Assembly (NCBI GenBank): GCA_964523015.1
Contig: CAZFXN010000045.1
Location: 1-23,271 of the forward strand
Reading direction: 5' to 3'
Length of the DNA stretch: 23,271 nt
From: JAWXBT01 sp964523015
Lineage (GTDB): Bacteria; Bdellovibrionota_C; UBA2361; J135
Below, piece after piece: positions 7,462-15,137 of the stretch. The notes beneath the pieces are model-generated. The model was not told the DNA's origin. It saw only the letters and a program-made list of their open reading frames with translations, and did no database searches. Within the stretch, counting starts at the first letter, position 1, and each line of letters opens with the position of its first letter. The position numbers were made by a program, and so were the translations under genes.

Positions 7462-7514
7462 ACAATCACGCCAACTCGCGTTCTATTTTTGAATTAATTA
7501 TCTCTTAGAAATGA

Positions 7515-7540
7515 ATGAACCACTATATATAGTGGTTCAT
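7515..7540. promoter_or_regulatory. NrdR box 1 within a perfect 26-bp palindrome
   Basis: CCACTATATATAGTGG (7520-7535) fits the NrdR-box consensus (acaCwAtATaTwGtgt) at 14 of 16 positions, and the flanks extend it to a perfect 26-bp palindrome. NrdR is the ATP-cone repressor of ribonucleotide reductase operons. nrdR itself is not in the window. Confidence 0.92.
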
Positions 7541-7551
7541 GGCCTACAAGA

Positions 7552-7567
7552 CCACTATATATAGTGT
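7552..7567. promoter_or_regulatory. NrdR box 2
   Basis: CCACTATATATAGTGT fits the consensus at 15 of 16 positions. Its centre is 32 bp (three helical turns) from the centre of box 1, the standard spacing of paired NrdR boxes. Confidence 0.92.
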
Positions 7568-7713
7568 TTTTAACTAATGTCTAGGGCTAAGATTAAGGGT
7601 AAAAATTTATGAAGAAAGATATTTTTAAGGGTACATAGATTCAACAAGTTAAGCTCTGAACAAAAATATAACCTTATTTGCTTTACCCATTTTCCTCTTA
7701 TGATACCAATACT

Positions 7714-7736
7714 TTAAGTTACTTAAAGTAACTTAA
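7714..7736. promoter_or_regulatory. 23-bp palindrome of unknown role
   Basis: TTAAGTTACTT and AAGTAACTTAA are perfect 11-bp arms around a single A. It lies about 410 bp upstream of nrdA and about 125-160 bp after the secreted-protein gene that reads in the same direction. Candidate operator; no matching second copy was found. Confidence 0.45.
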
Positions 7737-7896
7737 CTAGGACAAAAAAGAGGCGAAAACATTAATTTTCCCCTATAAAATTGCAGTTTTTGAATTTAAA
7801 TTAATTCCTCTGTTTTTTCTAAACTAAGGGAAAGTATTAATCATGAAATTAGCTATCACCTACGGAATAGTAACATGAATTGTCTGTGCCGCACGG

Positions 7897-8505
7897 TTAG
7901 CGCCATGTCCAGTGTCGGCACCAGCTGCAGTAAGCATAATCTACCAATACGTCATTAGAAGCGTCGTTGTCAGTTACATTGTACGAACGGACTGCCGGAA
8001 CTGTTAGAAAATATGGCGGAAGGGTAAGAGCTTTTCTAGCAACCACTGAGTTATCCTCATCAACAAAATCAACTCGATATGAATCGCCCGGACGAAATCT
8101 ATCTCTACCTACACGAGGCTGAATAGCAGCAGCCCAAGTCGCTCCGCCTCCACTGATCGGTAGATTCTCTAAGCTATTTTCCTGTCCACTATCAGTTAAA
8201 CTTGACCAGAGCTGTCCTTGTAAAGAGTTATCCCCTTCACTAAAGCCGGAATAGATTCCAGTGCTTGCCCCAGCAGATGTTGGTCGGCAGTACTCTAGCT
8301 GGTCAGGACAAACTGCATATCCGCCTGTAATTCCATCATCATCTGCATCAACATCATAAAGATCTAAAATAGAATCAACATCATCAATACCGCTCTCATT
8401 TAGACTAACTGTTATCTTTTTACTGCCTGATGCAGCTTGAACATTTACTGAAGAAGATGTGACAAATAAGAGAGTTGAGAAAATGATAATGAAGGGTTTA
8501 GCCAT
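7897..8505 (-). CDS. secreted Asp-rich protein, C-terminus probably frameshifted
   Basis: Not recognised. The 202-residue product starts with a clear signal peptide (hydrophobic about 5-17, cleavage probably after VQA, residues 22-24). The mature part has an acidic YDVDADDDG segment (50-58) resembling calcium-binding Asp-rich repeats, a Cys pair (66, 73) and Gly/Ser-rich stretches. The last residues (YCSWCRHWTWR) are out of character for the protein. Reading one base further along from about 7925 gives TAAGADTGHGANRAAQ and on to a VTIP end at stop 7860-7862, which looks like a natural end. A single-base indel (mutation or assembly error) at about 7925-7940 is therefore likely, and the intact gene would be 7860-8505. 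Signal peptide and lone position suggest a periplasmic or surface protein. Confidence 0.6.
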   Translation of the reverse strand: MAKPFIIIFSTLLFVTSSSVNVQAASGSKKITVSLNESGIDDVDSILDLYDVDADDDGITGGYAVCPDQLEYCRPTSAGASTGIYSGFSEGDNSLQGQLWSSLTDSGQENSLENLPISGGGATWAAAIQPRVGRDRFRPGDSYRVDFVDEDNSVVARKALTLPPYFLTVPAVRSYNVTDNDASNDVLVDYAYCSWCRHWTWR

Positions 8506-8940
8506 CCACGTAAGAGCTCCTGAGATTAGTTTTGTCTCCCCGTAAATCGGCTACATCTTAGAAAATTATAAGCTTATTTTTAGGTCTATTTTTCATTGAA
8601 TATAAATACCTGGATGGCTGTCATCGCCTGCGGGTCAACTGAAATTTAGAGTCAGCACCTCCTGAAAGATGTTTGATCCTAGAGAAAAAGGCAATCTAAA
8701 TTGCGAAAATAGAGGGTCGAATGGCTCCACCAAACTTAGGGCGGATCACTAAAAGAGCAGTGAATGTCGACTTGTAGAAATTCCCACAGCATAAAATAAT
8801 AGTCCAAAAATCTTGATTAGGCTGCAGATTTACCATATGTTGCCAATGCTTGATCTTCTTACTATGTACAAGATTTTTTTAATCGCTGTGCATTGGACAA
8901 GGAAACTGTTTAACTTTGTGAGCTTCTCTAGGAGGAATCG
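8506..8940. other. intergenic region between divergent genes
   Basis: 435 bp between the secreted-protein gene (minus) and the ATP-grasp gene (plus), so it must carry both promoters. No coding signal, RNA gene or strong palindrome was found. The stretch at about 8715-8790 (GGGCGGATCACTAAAAG and TGTCGACTTGTAGAAATTCC) resembles the ends of IS21-type elements by eye, with no transposase left. The last 11 bp hold the AGGAGG site of the next gene. Confidence 0.4.
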
Positions 8941-10527
8941 GTGGACTCACGACAGACTGGGCAAAATCGCGGGAACTGCAATCTCAATCCTCAATCTAAC
9001 TGCACAGATCCGTTAAATTTAAGCTCTGAAACCTTAGCTGAAAAAAGTGCCCACCCTATATCACTTGGAAATTCCGTTGCAATCTGTCACGGCGCATCTA
9101 GTAATGATGCCACTATTGTAGTTACACAAAACTTTTTACCACCCCTTAGAGACAAAGGGGGTCTTCACGTCCAAGTTGACGGAGATTGTACCGAAAGTTT
9201 TCCACTCAACTTCCTTGCGATTCCATGTGCAGGATCTGGCGAGGTTCCTCTGACTCTTACTCCCCAACCAGGACTTCTCGAATATTTTCATGATATTGAA
9301 TTAATAGCTCCAGATCAGGAAACACTGCATGTTTCTCCTGGCGCTAACTCAAGAACAACCTATCCTTCGCATGACCCTCTGTCTTTGGTTTCTTCTAGTC
9401 ATAGTTTTCCCAGTCATCTAAGAGGAGCTAGTTTTGTCTCTGCATTTACCAGTAATTTTGTAAGAGCCCAAGCTGAGGCCTTGGGGTTAAACACACCACA
9501 AACGAGTGACTCCTTCCAAACAAATGACAAGAGAGCTTTTCGTGAGGCAGCATCTCGATTTGGTTTTTCTGTTGCTGCTGGACTTGAATTGCATTCTTGG
9601 AATGATGTCCAAGTTGCTTGCTCTACCTTCCAGGATACCCCAGTTTGGATGAAATTCAGTCATGCCTTCGGCGGAAGCAATCTGCTTACACGCATAGAGT
9701 CACCACTCACTGCGGAAAAATTAATTTCTGCTAGAGATATGATTAGAGGGACGGCTCAAAAGGCTGCAACAAAATCACAGGCTGGTCTTTCAGTTATGAA
9801 TCGCGTGTGGCCAGATAGCTCATTTGGCCCATCTGAATATGCCTTAGTTCTTGAACAAGATTTAGGAATGCTAGGAGAGATAGTTGCAATAGGGAGCAAT
9901 CTAATGACCATTGCAAACGATGGTTCACATAAAACCCAAGCTCACTTTCGACAAATGATCAGTCCAACTGGGGAATTCTTAGGAAGTATGATTTTTTCTC
10001 CGAAAAATGAATTAGGCACTGAAATTGCAGCAGAGCTAGAAATTCAGTTTGGCCGAATTGCAAGATATGCAAGTGAGGAATTGTCCCTCTTTGGAATAGT
10101 GGGTGTAGATTTTATGATTATAAAATCACATGAAGATGACAAATTGCGTGCGGTAATGATCGAACTTAACGGTCGCCCACCAATTAGTGCCTGTTCGTAC
10201 ATAGTGGGAACACAAAAATTACAAGCCCCTGCGTGGATTTCTCAGTACATGTGGTCTCCTCGCCCTCTGAATACTGTAGAAGATTTTGAGGATTTAGTTA
10301 ATGTCGGCGGTGCAAATTATTCAAGAGGGTCTTCAGTGGATTCAGGGATTGTAGTCCCGATGCACCTTTCGTCTCTCTTTAGAGAAAACAGCAAAGGAGA
10401 TTTATCACTTAAAGTAGAAAGTAATTGGGCGCAGGTGTTAATTGCGGGAAGCTCCCCTGAGCACTGTGCTCAGATACAGGAGGCGCTGAAGCGCAACTCT
10501 GGAGTTAGTTTCGTTGAGCCAAAGTAG
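8941..10527 (+). CDS. ATP-grasp domain ligase of unknown substrate
   Basis: A 528-residue protein with GTG start at 8941 and a perfect AGGAGG 5 nt before it. Residues about 40-190 form a pre-ATP-grasp region. Residues about 195-420 are the ATP-grasp fold: NDKRAF (195-200), VWMKFSHAFGGSN with Lys238 and a glycine loop, a hinge VLEQDLG (303-309), GVDFMII (388-394), and the metal/phosphate site VMIELNGRPPIS with Glu408, Asn410 and Arg412. ATP-grasp enzymes join a carboxylate, via an acyl-phosphate, to an amine, thiol or other nucleophile. The E-x-N-x-R signature and two-domain layout recall peptide-ligase-type members, but the substrate cannot be read from sequence. It stands alone, divergent from the secreted protein and convergent with the aspartylglucosaminidase-like gene (23-bp tail overlap). 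Confidence 0.75.
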   Translation: MDSRQTGQNRGNCNLNPQSNCTDPLNLSSETLAEKSAHPISLGNSVAICHGASSNDATIVVTQNFLPPLRDKGGLHVQVDGDCTESFPLNFLAIPCAGSGEVPLTLTPQPGLLEYFHDIELIAPDQETLHVSPGANSRTTYPSHDPLSLVSSSHSFPSHLRGASFVSAFTSNFVRAQAEALGLNTPQTSDSFQTNDKRAFREAASRFGFSVAAGLELHSWNDVQVACSTFQDTPVWMKFSHAFGGSNLLTRIESPLTAEKLISARDMIRGTAQKAATKSQAGLSVMNRVWPDSSFGPSEYALVLEQDLGMLGEIVAIGSNLMTIANDGSHKTQAHFRQMISPTGEFLGSMIFSPKNELGTEIAAELEIQFGRIARYASEELSLFGIVGVDFMIIKSHEDDKLRAVMIELNGRPPISACSYIVGTQKLQAPAWISQYMWSPRPLNTVEDFEDLVNVGGANYSRGSSVDSGIVVPMHLSSLFRENSKGDLSLKVESNWAQVLIAGSSPEHCAQIQEALKRNSGVSFVEPK

Positions 10528-11445
10528 CTTGAAGTTCGATCGGTTCAGAAAGCTCTTGAGACCACCACCAGCCACCGTCTCCAGAATCCCCACCACTAGT
10601 CATCACATATGGGTTTCCTTTTCGGTCAATCGCGTGGATAATTACCGGACCTAAATACCCACCTTTTAAGTCACTCAGATCTTGCATCGCTTCTTGACAG
10701 CTCTCTTCGACGCTTGCTCCCTTTTTCATGTAAAGGACTACTGATCTAGCAGTCGAAGCACGAATAGTCATCTCGCCAGTATGAGTGCAAGCAGCTCCTC
10801 CATAACGGTTATCAACATAAAGTCCAGCACCGATTATAGGTGAGTCTCCTAAGCGCCCAGGATATTTGTAAGCCCAGCCTGATGTACTTACACCACCTGC
10901 TAAGTTTCCATTCTTGTCCTTTGCCAAGAACGTTACGGTGCCTCGCGAAAGGTCCGGTTTTGTGTCAAAAGATANNNNNNNNNNGATATATACTTGGCCA
11001 ATGGGGCCTGCGACAAGTTATTACGATCTGAATCTGTAAGATTCTGCTCTAACCAACGTTCATATTCTTCACGCGATTCTTTTGCTAAGAGTGGGTCTTT
11101 TTCTAAACCCAGCTCAGACGCAAATCTCATCGCTCCTTCACCAACAAGGATTACATGAGGTAAAGTTTCCATCAATTTTCGAGCTACGCTAATTGGATGC
11201 TTTGCACCTGAGATAGCCCCTACTGCGCCAACCTCTAGAGTATCCCCTTTCATAACAGAAGCATCGCATTGCATATAGCCTAGAATGTTCGGCGCACCAC
11301 CAAATCCAACAGTTCGAGCACGGAGATCAAGCTCAACCATTTGACAGCCCTTTTCTACGGCATCAACTGCCGACCGATCTGCCTTCAATTCATCTCTTGC
11401 TTGAGATATTCCAAATTCACCTTCTGCGCTTGCTAATATAAACAT
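10505..11445 (-). CDS. aspartylglucosaminidase / isoaspartyl peptidase-like Ntn hydrolase, interrupted by assembly gap
   Basis: Two halves of one Ntn-hydrolase precursor lie in different frames on either side of the 10-N gap. The N-terminal half (11445 down to the gap) matches human AGA closely by memory: DAVEKGC, VGFGGAPN, LEVGAVG, VARKLMETLPHV, LVGEGA. The C-terminal half starts FDTKPDLSRGTVTF, where Thr (codon 10937-10939) is the expected autoproteolytic nucleophile, followed by GRLGDSPIIGAG and GGAACTHTGEM, the substrate and Gly-rich loops. These enzymes cleave N4-(GlcNAc)-Asn or isoaspartyl/Asn amide bonds after self-cleavage. ATG 11445 is preferred over a TTG at 11493 because it aligns with the mature start of the family. 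If the gene is intact, the true gap length must be 2 modulo 3. It follows ctaB (31-bp gap), probably co-transcribed with the cox genes. Confidence 0.85.
10975..10984. other. assembly gap (10 N)
   Basis: Ten N bases, probably a placeholder size. GATA flanks it on both sides, which may mark a small overlap or repeat that broke the assembly. It falls between the alpha and beta parts of the Ntn hydrolase. Confidence 0.99.
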
Positions 11446-11476
11446 AATTAAAATACCATCAAATTTTATCAGACAA

Positions 11477-12406
11477 TCAAAACTGCAGATCAATCAACAC
11501 TGAAAGAAAAATTGCTGGCAGGTAAGCCAGGCTAGCTTTCAGAACTTTCTTTGCATCCTGATTTGATCGAGAGTGAGAGAGTACAATTCCTGAAGCTAGA
11601 AAATATATCCCTGCTGTAATCGCACCTATAAGATACGGCACACCAACTAGCCCGTACCATACTGGCAAAATAGAAACTGCAATTAACAGATGAGAAAACC
11701 AGACAATCTGAGAGAACGTAGATGTGCCACTCGGCTCAAGAACAGGCAACATCTTATATCCACCACGTGCGTAATCATCACGATACATCCAAGCGATCGC
11801 AAAAAAGTGAGGCTGCTGCCAAACAAATAAGATCAGAAATAGTATCCAAGCCCCTGGCTCAAGCCCTCCTGTTACAGCGGTCCAGCCCCCCATCGGTGGT
11901 AATGCCCCAGGGATGGCACCAATAAGAGTGTTTAACCAAGTCACTTTTTTTAGAGGTGTATAAACAAGAACGTAAAGAAAGGCTGTCAGAAGTGCTAAAA
12001 ATCCTGTCAGTAAGTTAACTTCAGTAACCAGCAGCCCAACTCCTAAAAGTATAGTGATCATTCCAAAGAAAAGAGCACTTTCAGGTGATATTTTTTTTGT
12101 AGGAAGTGGTCGGTGCTTTGTTCTATGCATTAATGCATCAGATTCAATCTCAAGAAATTGATTTAGAGTAGTAGAGCCTATTCCAGTTAGAGCAGTACCC
12201 AAAATTGTAGCGATAAATAGCCAAAATTGGGAGATGATATTTCCGCCAGCTAGGATAAAGCCAAGTATGGTTACAATAACAACCATTAATAAAACTCTAG
12301 GCTTAGAGAGAACAGCGCAAACTTTCAAAGTGCCAAGCACACGCTCTCCAATGGGAGCGTTGGCACCATGACAATGACCTACTTCGGTTACAACCTGCTC
12401 ATTCAT
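11477..12406 (-). CDS. ctaB: protohaem IX farnesyltransferase (haem O synthase)
   Basis: A 309-residue UbiA-family prenyltransferase with about nine hydrophobic helices. It adds farnesyl to haem B, giving haem O, the precursor of haem A for the oxidase encoded upstream. The first Asp-rich motif is NQFLEIESDALMHRTKHRPLP (Asn82, Glu86, Asp90, Arg95) and the second is RDDYARGGYKMLP. The polar 25-residue N-terminal extension (GHCHGANAP) is unusual. The ATG at 12404-12406 sits at the end of a 14-bp tandem repeat, and the sequence TTATGAATG overlaps a repeat-borne TGA with the start, so translation is probably coupled to coxD rather than driven by its own Shine-Dalgarno. Haem A synthase (ctaA) is not in the window. 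Confidence 0.95.
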   Translation of the reverse strand: MNEQVVTEVGHCHGANAPIGERVLGTLKVCAVLSKPRVLLMVVIVTILGFILAGGNIISQFWLFIATILGTALTGIGSTTLNQFLEIESDALMHRTKHRPLPTKKISPESALFFGMITILLGVGLLVTEVNLLTGFLALLTAFLYVLVYTPLKKVTWLNTLIGAIPGALPPMGGWTAVTGGLEPGAWILFLILFVWQQPHFFAIAWMYRDDYARGGYKMLPVLEPSGTSTFSQIVWFSHLLIAVSILPVWYGLVGVPYLIGAITAGIYFLASGIVLSHSRSNQDAKKVLKASLAYLPAIFLSVLIDLQF

Positions 12407-12445
12407 AACATTGGTGTCATAACATTGGTGTCATAACATTGGTAG
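12404..12445. repeat. 14-bp tandem triplication between coxD stop and ctaB start
   Basis: CATAACATTGGTGT at 12404-12417 and 12418-12431, and a third copy with the last two bases changed at 12432-12445. On the coding strand each unit reads ATGTTATGA: the first supplies the last two codons and stop of coxD, the others are two-codon mini-ORFs, and the last TGA overlaps the ctaB ATG. Stops fall at 12431, 12417 and 12403, one per frame. Confidence 0.95.
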
Positions 12446-12778
12446 AGGTATTGGATTATCGCGGAAAGGATTATCTAAAAACACTCCGCCTATTAAAATA
12501 AACAGAAGAAATAAAGGTATGATCGCATAGATCCAGGTAAATGGGTCTTCATATTTTAAATGCATAAAAAATAACGCAACGAGTGCAGCTTTTATTGAAG
12601 CTACAAACATAGCAACTATAATGTTCCAGTTACCAAAATTATACTGAGCGACCCACACGGTAATAACTGTTAGAACCAATAGGGTAACTAACACCTTTAA
12701 GTAAACTGAGTGAGGCAAAACATGCCCTAGCTCATGGTTATGACCTTCAGGATTATGTGAGTGATCGTTATGTGACAT
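12431..12778 (-). CDS. coxD: cytochrome c oxidase subunit IV (prokaryotic)
   Basis: A 115-residue small subunit: a His-rich soluble head (about 1-24, with HNPEGHNHELGH), then three membrane helices (about 28-48, 56-76, 82-101). The middle segment IKAALVALFFMHLKYE is the hallmark of the bacterial COX4 family. It sits in the expected place after coxC. Its last codons (PML, stop) are the first unit of a 14-bp tandem repeat. The role in the oxidase is structural or assembly-related; the His-rich head could bind metal, but this is inference. Confidence 0.9.
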   Translation of the reverse strand: MSHNDHSHNPEGHNHELGHVLPHSVYLKVLVTLLVLTVITVWVAQYNFGNWNIIVAMFVASIKAALVALFFMHLKYEDPFTWIYAIIPLFLLFILIGGVFLDNPFRDNPIPLPML

Positions 12779-12815
12779 ATAGTTTCCTTTTTATCAGTCC
12801 TTTTAGCCTACCCTT

Positions 12816-13472
12816 TTATCCTACCAAGTAAAGAAGCGGAAAGAGATAGATCCAGATAAGATCAACTAAGTGCCAGTAAAGAGCACCAACCTCAACTGGA
12901 GTATAATACCGCCCAGAGAACCGATTTTTTCTAGCCAAACTTATAACCCATCCAAGGAGACACATTCCAATAATAACGTGCAGAGCATGAAGTCCCGTCA
13001 TGCAATAATAAAGAGCAAAGAAAGATTGATAAGCCTTATTAAACTCAGGTGAGTTAAATTCTGGGTTAAGAGGAAACAATCCATGGTGATACTTAGAGCT
13101 GTATTCAAAATACTTAATAACTAAAAAGCCACAGGCACAGATAATTGTAACAGTTAAGTTACGAACAACTTTTTTATTGTCTCCATGTTGTGCAGCATCA
13201 ACTGCCATCGCGGCAAAGTATGAGCTAATAATTAGAACAATCGTATTGGTACCGCCCATCCAAACATTTAGATGTTTACTGGCGTGATGAAACTCCTCTA
13301 AGTAAGTCCAGCGAAAAAGAGCAAAGGCACAGAAAAGTCCACCAAAGAGAAGAATTTCTGTTGCTAGAAAAAGCCACATTCCAAACTTTGCAGCCTGATA
13401 GGCTGTAGTGCTGTCCATATGATGAACATGTGGTGGCCCCTGAGGGTCTGTTACTTCTGCATGGTGACTCAC
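12816..13472 (-). CDS. coxC: cytochrome c oxidase subunit III
   Basis: A 218-residue membrane protein of the five-helix type, without the two N-terminal helices of the seven-helix form. Recognisable motifs: FGMWLFLATEILLFGGLF at the first helix, a GLHALHVIIG segment in the fourth, and EVGALYWHLVDLIWIYLF at the end. Subunit III stabilises the proton-uptake path of subunit I. The N-terminus is His-rich (MSHHAEV, HVHHMD). The gap to coxA is 25 bp. Confidence 0.96.
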   Translation of the reverse strand: MSHHAEVTDPQGPPHVHHMDSTTAYQAAKFGMWLFLATEILLFGGLFCAFALFRWTYLEEFHHASKHLNVWMGGTNTIVLIISSYFAAMAVDAAQHGDNKKVVRNLTVTIICACGFLVIKYFEYSSKYHHGLFPLNPEFNSPEFNKAYQSFFALYYCMTGLHALHVIIGMCLLGWVISLARKNRFSGRYYTPVEVGALYWHLVDLIWIYLFPLLYLVG

Positions 13473-13497
13473 AAATATCTCTCCCTGAAAAAACTAA

Positions 13498-15123
13498 CTA
13501 ATGATGCGACTGCCCCTTAATTGGTTCTCCATAACCATAAGTCCAATCGGTTACAATTGGAGTAACTTCAAAATTATCATGGATTGGGGGCGAATCTGTC
13601 TGCCACTCAAGGGACAGGGAATTATATGGATTTCTACCAGCCTTAGTTTTTCCAAATAATGCTGTATAAGCCAAATTTAAGATAGCCAAAGCATAACCAA
13701 GGCCATTAGCAAATGCTCCTATGGTTGATGCAAAATGTAATGATTCAAACTCTGGTGGATAATCAAAATATCTTCGCGGCATGCCGTGCATACCTAATAC
13801 GAATTGAGGCACAAATGTCATGTTGAAACCAACAAAGATAAGGATAAAAGCTATCTTAGCAGTAGTTTCGCTGTACATCTTGCCGCTCATCTTTGGAAAC
13901 CAGAAATGAAGTCCTGCAATCATGCCGATAACAGCACCGCCTTGCATCGTGTAGTGAAAGTGAGCAACAACGAAGTAAGTATCATGATAAAATATATCTA
14001 CGCCTAAGGTTGCTAAGTAAATTCCGGTAGTACCAGCAACCATAAAGATAAAGATAAACGAGATTGCATAAAGCATCGGAGTATCTAGCCTTATAGATCC
14101 CCTATACATGGTGCTAACCCAGTTAAAAACTTTTACAGCCGTTGGGATTGCCACAGCAAAAGTAATAATTGAAAAGAATGCTGCTGAGGTATCTGAGATA
14201 CCTGAGAGGAACATATGATGTGCCCAAACAAAGAAACCGATTAGGGCGATCGCCAAACTGGCAAAGGCAACTGCTTTGTATCCAAAGATCGGCTTTTGAG
14301 AGAATACCGGGATAATCTCAGCAATAATACCAAAAGCCGGCAGGATCATAATGTACACAACTGGATGGGAGTAAAACCAAAAGAGATGTTGAAATAAAAC
14401 TGGATCACCGCCAAGCTTTGGATCGAATATTCCGATCCCCATCGTCCTCTCAATAATTAAGAGAAAAAGGTTAATTCCAACTACTGGAGTCGCTAATACT
14501 TGGATTGCAGCCGTTGCATATGCCGCCCAGATGAAAAGAGGGAGTCTCATCCAGGTCATCCCAGGAGCTCTTAGCTTATGGATAGTTACTACAAAGTTTA
14601 ATCCAGTAAGAATTGAAGAGAATCCAAGTACAAATGCTGCCCCGGTCATCAGAACTACACCCTGACCAGTCTGAATACTGTACGGGGTGTAAAAGGTCCA
14701 ACCAGTATCTACAGGACTTGAAAGGGCAACCAATGCCATGATTGCGCCAGCAACATAGATATAATAGCTAAGTAAATTTAATCTTGGGAATGCAACGTCT
14801 TTGGCCCCAATCATAAGAGGGATCAAAAAATTTCCTAAAGTTGCAGGAATTCCTGGCACAATAAACAGAAAAACCATTATCGCGCCATGCAGAGTAAAGA
14901 GCTGATTGTATTGATCAGGGGTCATTAATCCGCTTGGTCCCGCATGCATTAATTCATACCGCATCAAAAGCGCAAAGATCCCAGCAGTGAAGAAAAACAT
15001 AAACAGAGTAACTGTGTACATTATTCCAATTCGCTTATGATCGAGGGTATAGATCCAAGACCAGATACCAGTGTGTTCATTTAAGTAATTTTTCTTTTCT
15101 CCAGTAGCTGTAGCGGTACTCAT
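13498..15123 (-). CDS. coxA: cytochrome c oxidase subunit I, A2-type
   Basis: A 541-residue, 12-helix haem-copper oxidase core that reduces O2 and pumps protons. Haem a ligands are His79 (FTLHG) and His390; the haem a3 ligand is His388 (VVAHFHYTM). CuB ligands are His253, His302 and His303, with the cross-linking Tyr257. The D-pathway entrance Asp109 (AKDVAFPRLN) and K-pathway Lys330 (IPTAVKVFNW) are present. Helix VI reads FWFYSHPVVYIM: the glutamate of the A1 group (GHPEVY) is replaced, and the Tyr251-Ser252 pair marks the A2 group known from caa3 oxidases of Rhodothermus and Thermus. It is translated 14 bp after coxB. Confidence 0.98.
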   Translation of the reverse strand: MSTATATGEKKNYLNEHTGIWSWIYTLDHKRIGIMYTVTLFMFFFTAGIFALLMRYELMHAGPSGLMTPDQYNQLFTLHGAIMVFLFIVPGIPATLGNFLIPLMIGAKDVAFPRLNLLSYYIYVAGAIMALVALSSPVDTGWTFYTPYSIQTGQGVVLMTGAAFVLGFSSILTGLNFVVTIHKLRAPGMTWMRLPLFIWAAYATAAIQVLATPVVGINLFLLIIERTMGIGIFDPKLGGDPVLFQHLFWFYSHPVVYIMILPAFGIIAEIIPVFSQKPIFGYKAVAFASLAIALIGFFVWAHHMFLSGISDTSAAFFSIITFAVAIPTAVKVFNWVSTMYRGSIRLDTPMLYAISFIFIFMVAGTTGIYLATLGVDIFYHDTYFVVAHFHYTMQGGAVIGMIAGLHFWFPKMSGKMYSETTAKIAFILIFVGFNMTFVPQFVLGMHGMPRRYFDYPPEFESLHFASTIGAFANGLGYALAILNLAYTALFGKTKAGRNPYNSLSLEWQTDSPPIHDNFEVTPIVTDWTYGYGEPIKGQSHH

Positions 15124-15137
15124 AATCTCAATCTAAT

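Larger units (their letters stand above)
7304..7859. other. nrdA upstream region, no gene
   Basis: About 555 bp without a convincing gene. It holds, from right to left in the direction of nrdA transcription, an odd palindrome (7714-7736), two NrdR boxes (7552-7567, 7520-7535), a GC-containing hairpin (7443-7461) and a 13-bp threefold repeat (7323-7361) ending next to the Shine-Dalgarno. If transcription starts near the boxes, the nrdA leader is about 200 nt. Confidence 0.6.

Noticed and set aside
8690..8790. IS21-like terminal sequence in the intergenic region
   Set aside because: Resemblance is by memory only; no transposase, no paired end and no target duplication were found.
10933..10974. 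Read-through end (YLLTQNRTFREAP) of the N-terminal hydrolase half after the gap
   Set aside because: This is the wrong frame produced by the arbitrary gap length; the other frame contains the catalytic Thr region.
11446..11493. TTG start at 11493 for the Ntn hydrolase, overlapping ctaB
   Set aside because: The additional residues (ICSFDCLIKFDGILI) have no counterpart in the family, and ATG 11445 aligns with the conserved start.
11794..14255. Two GCGATCGC octamers and many GATC sites
   Set aside because: They fall within coding sequence, and two copies are too few to argue for a HIP1-like repeat.
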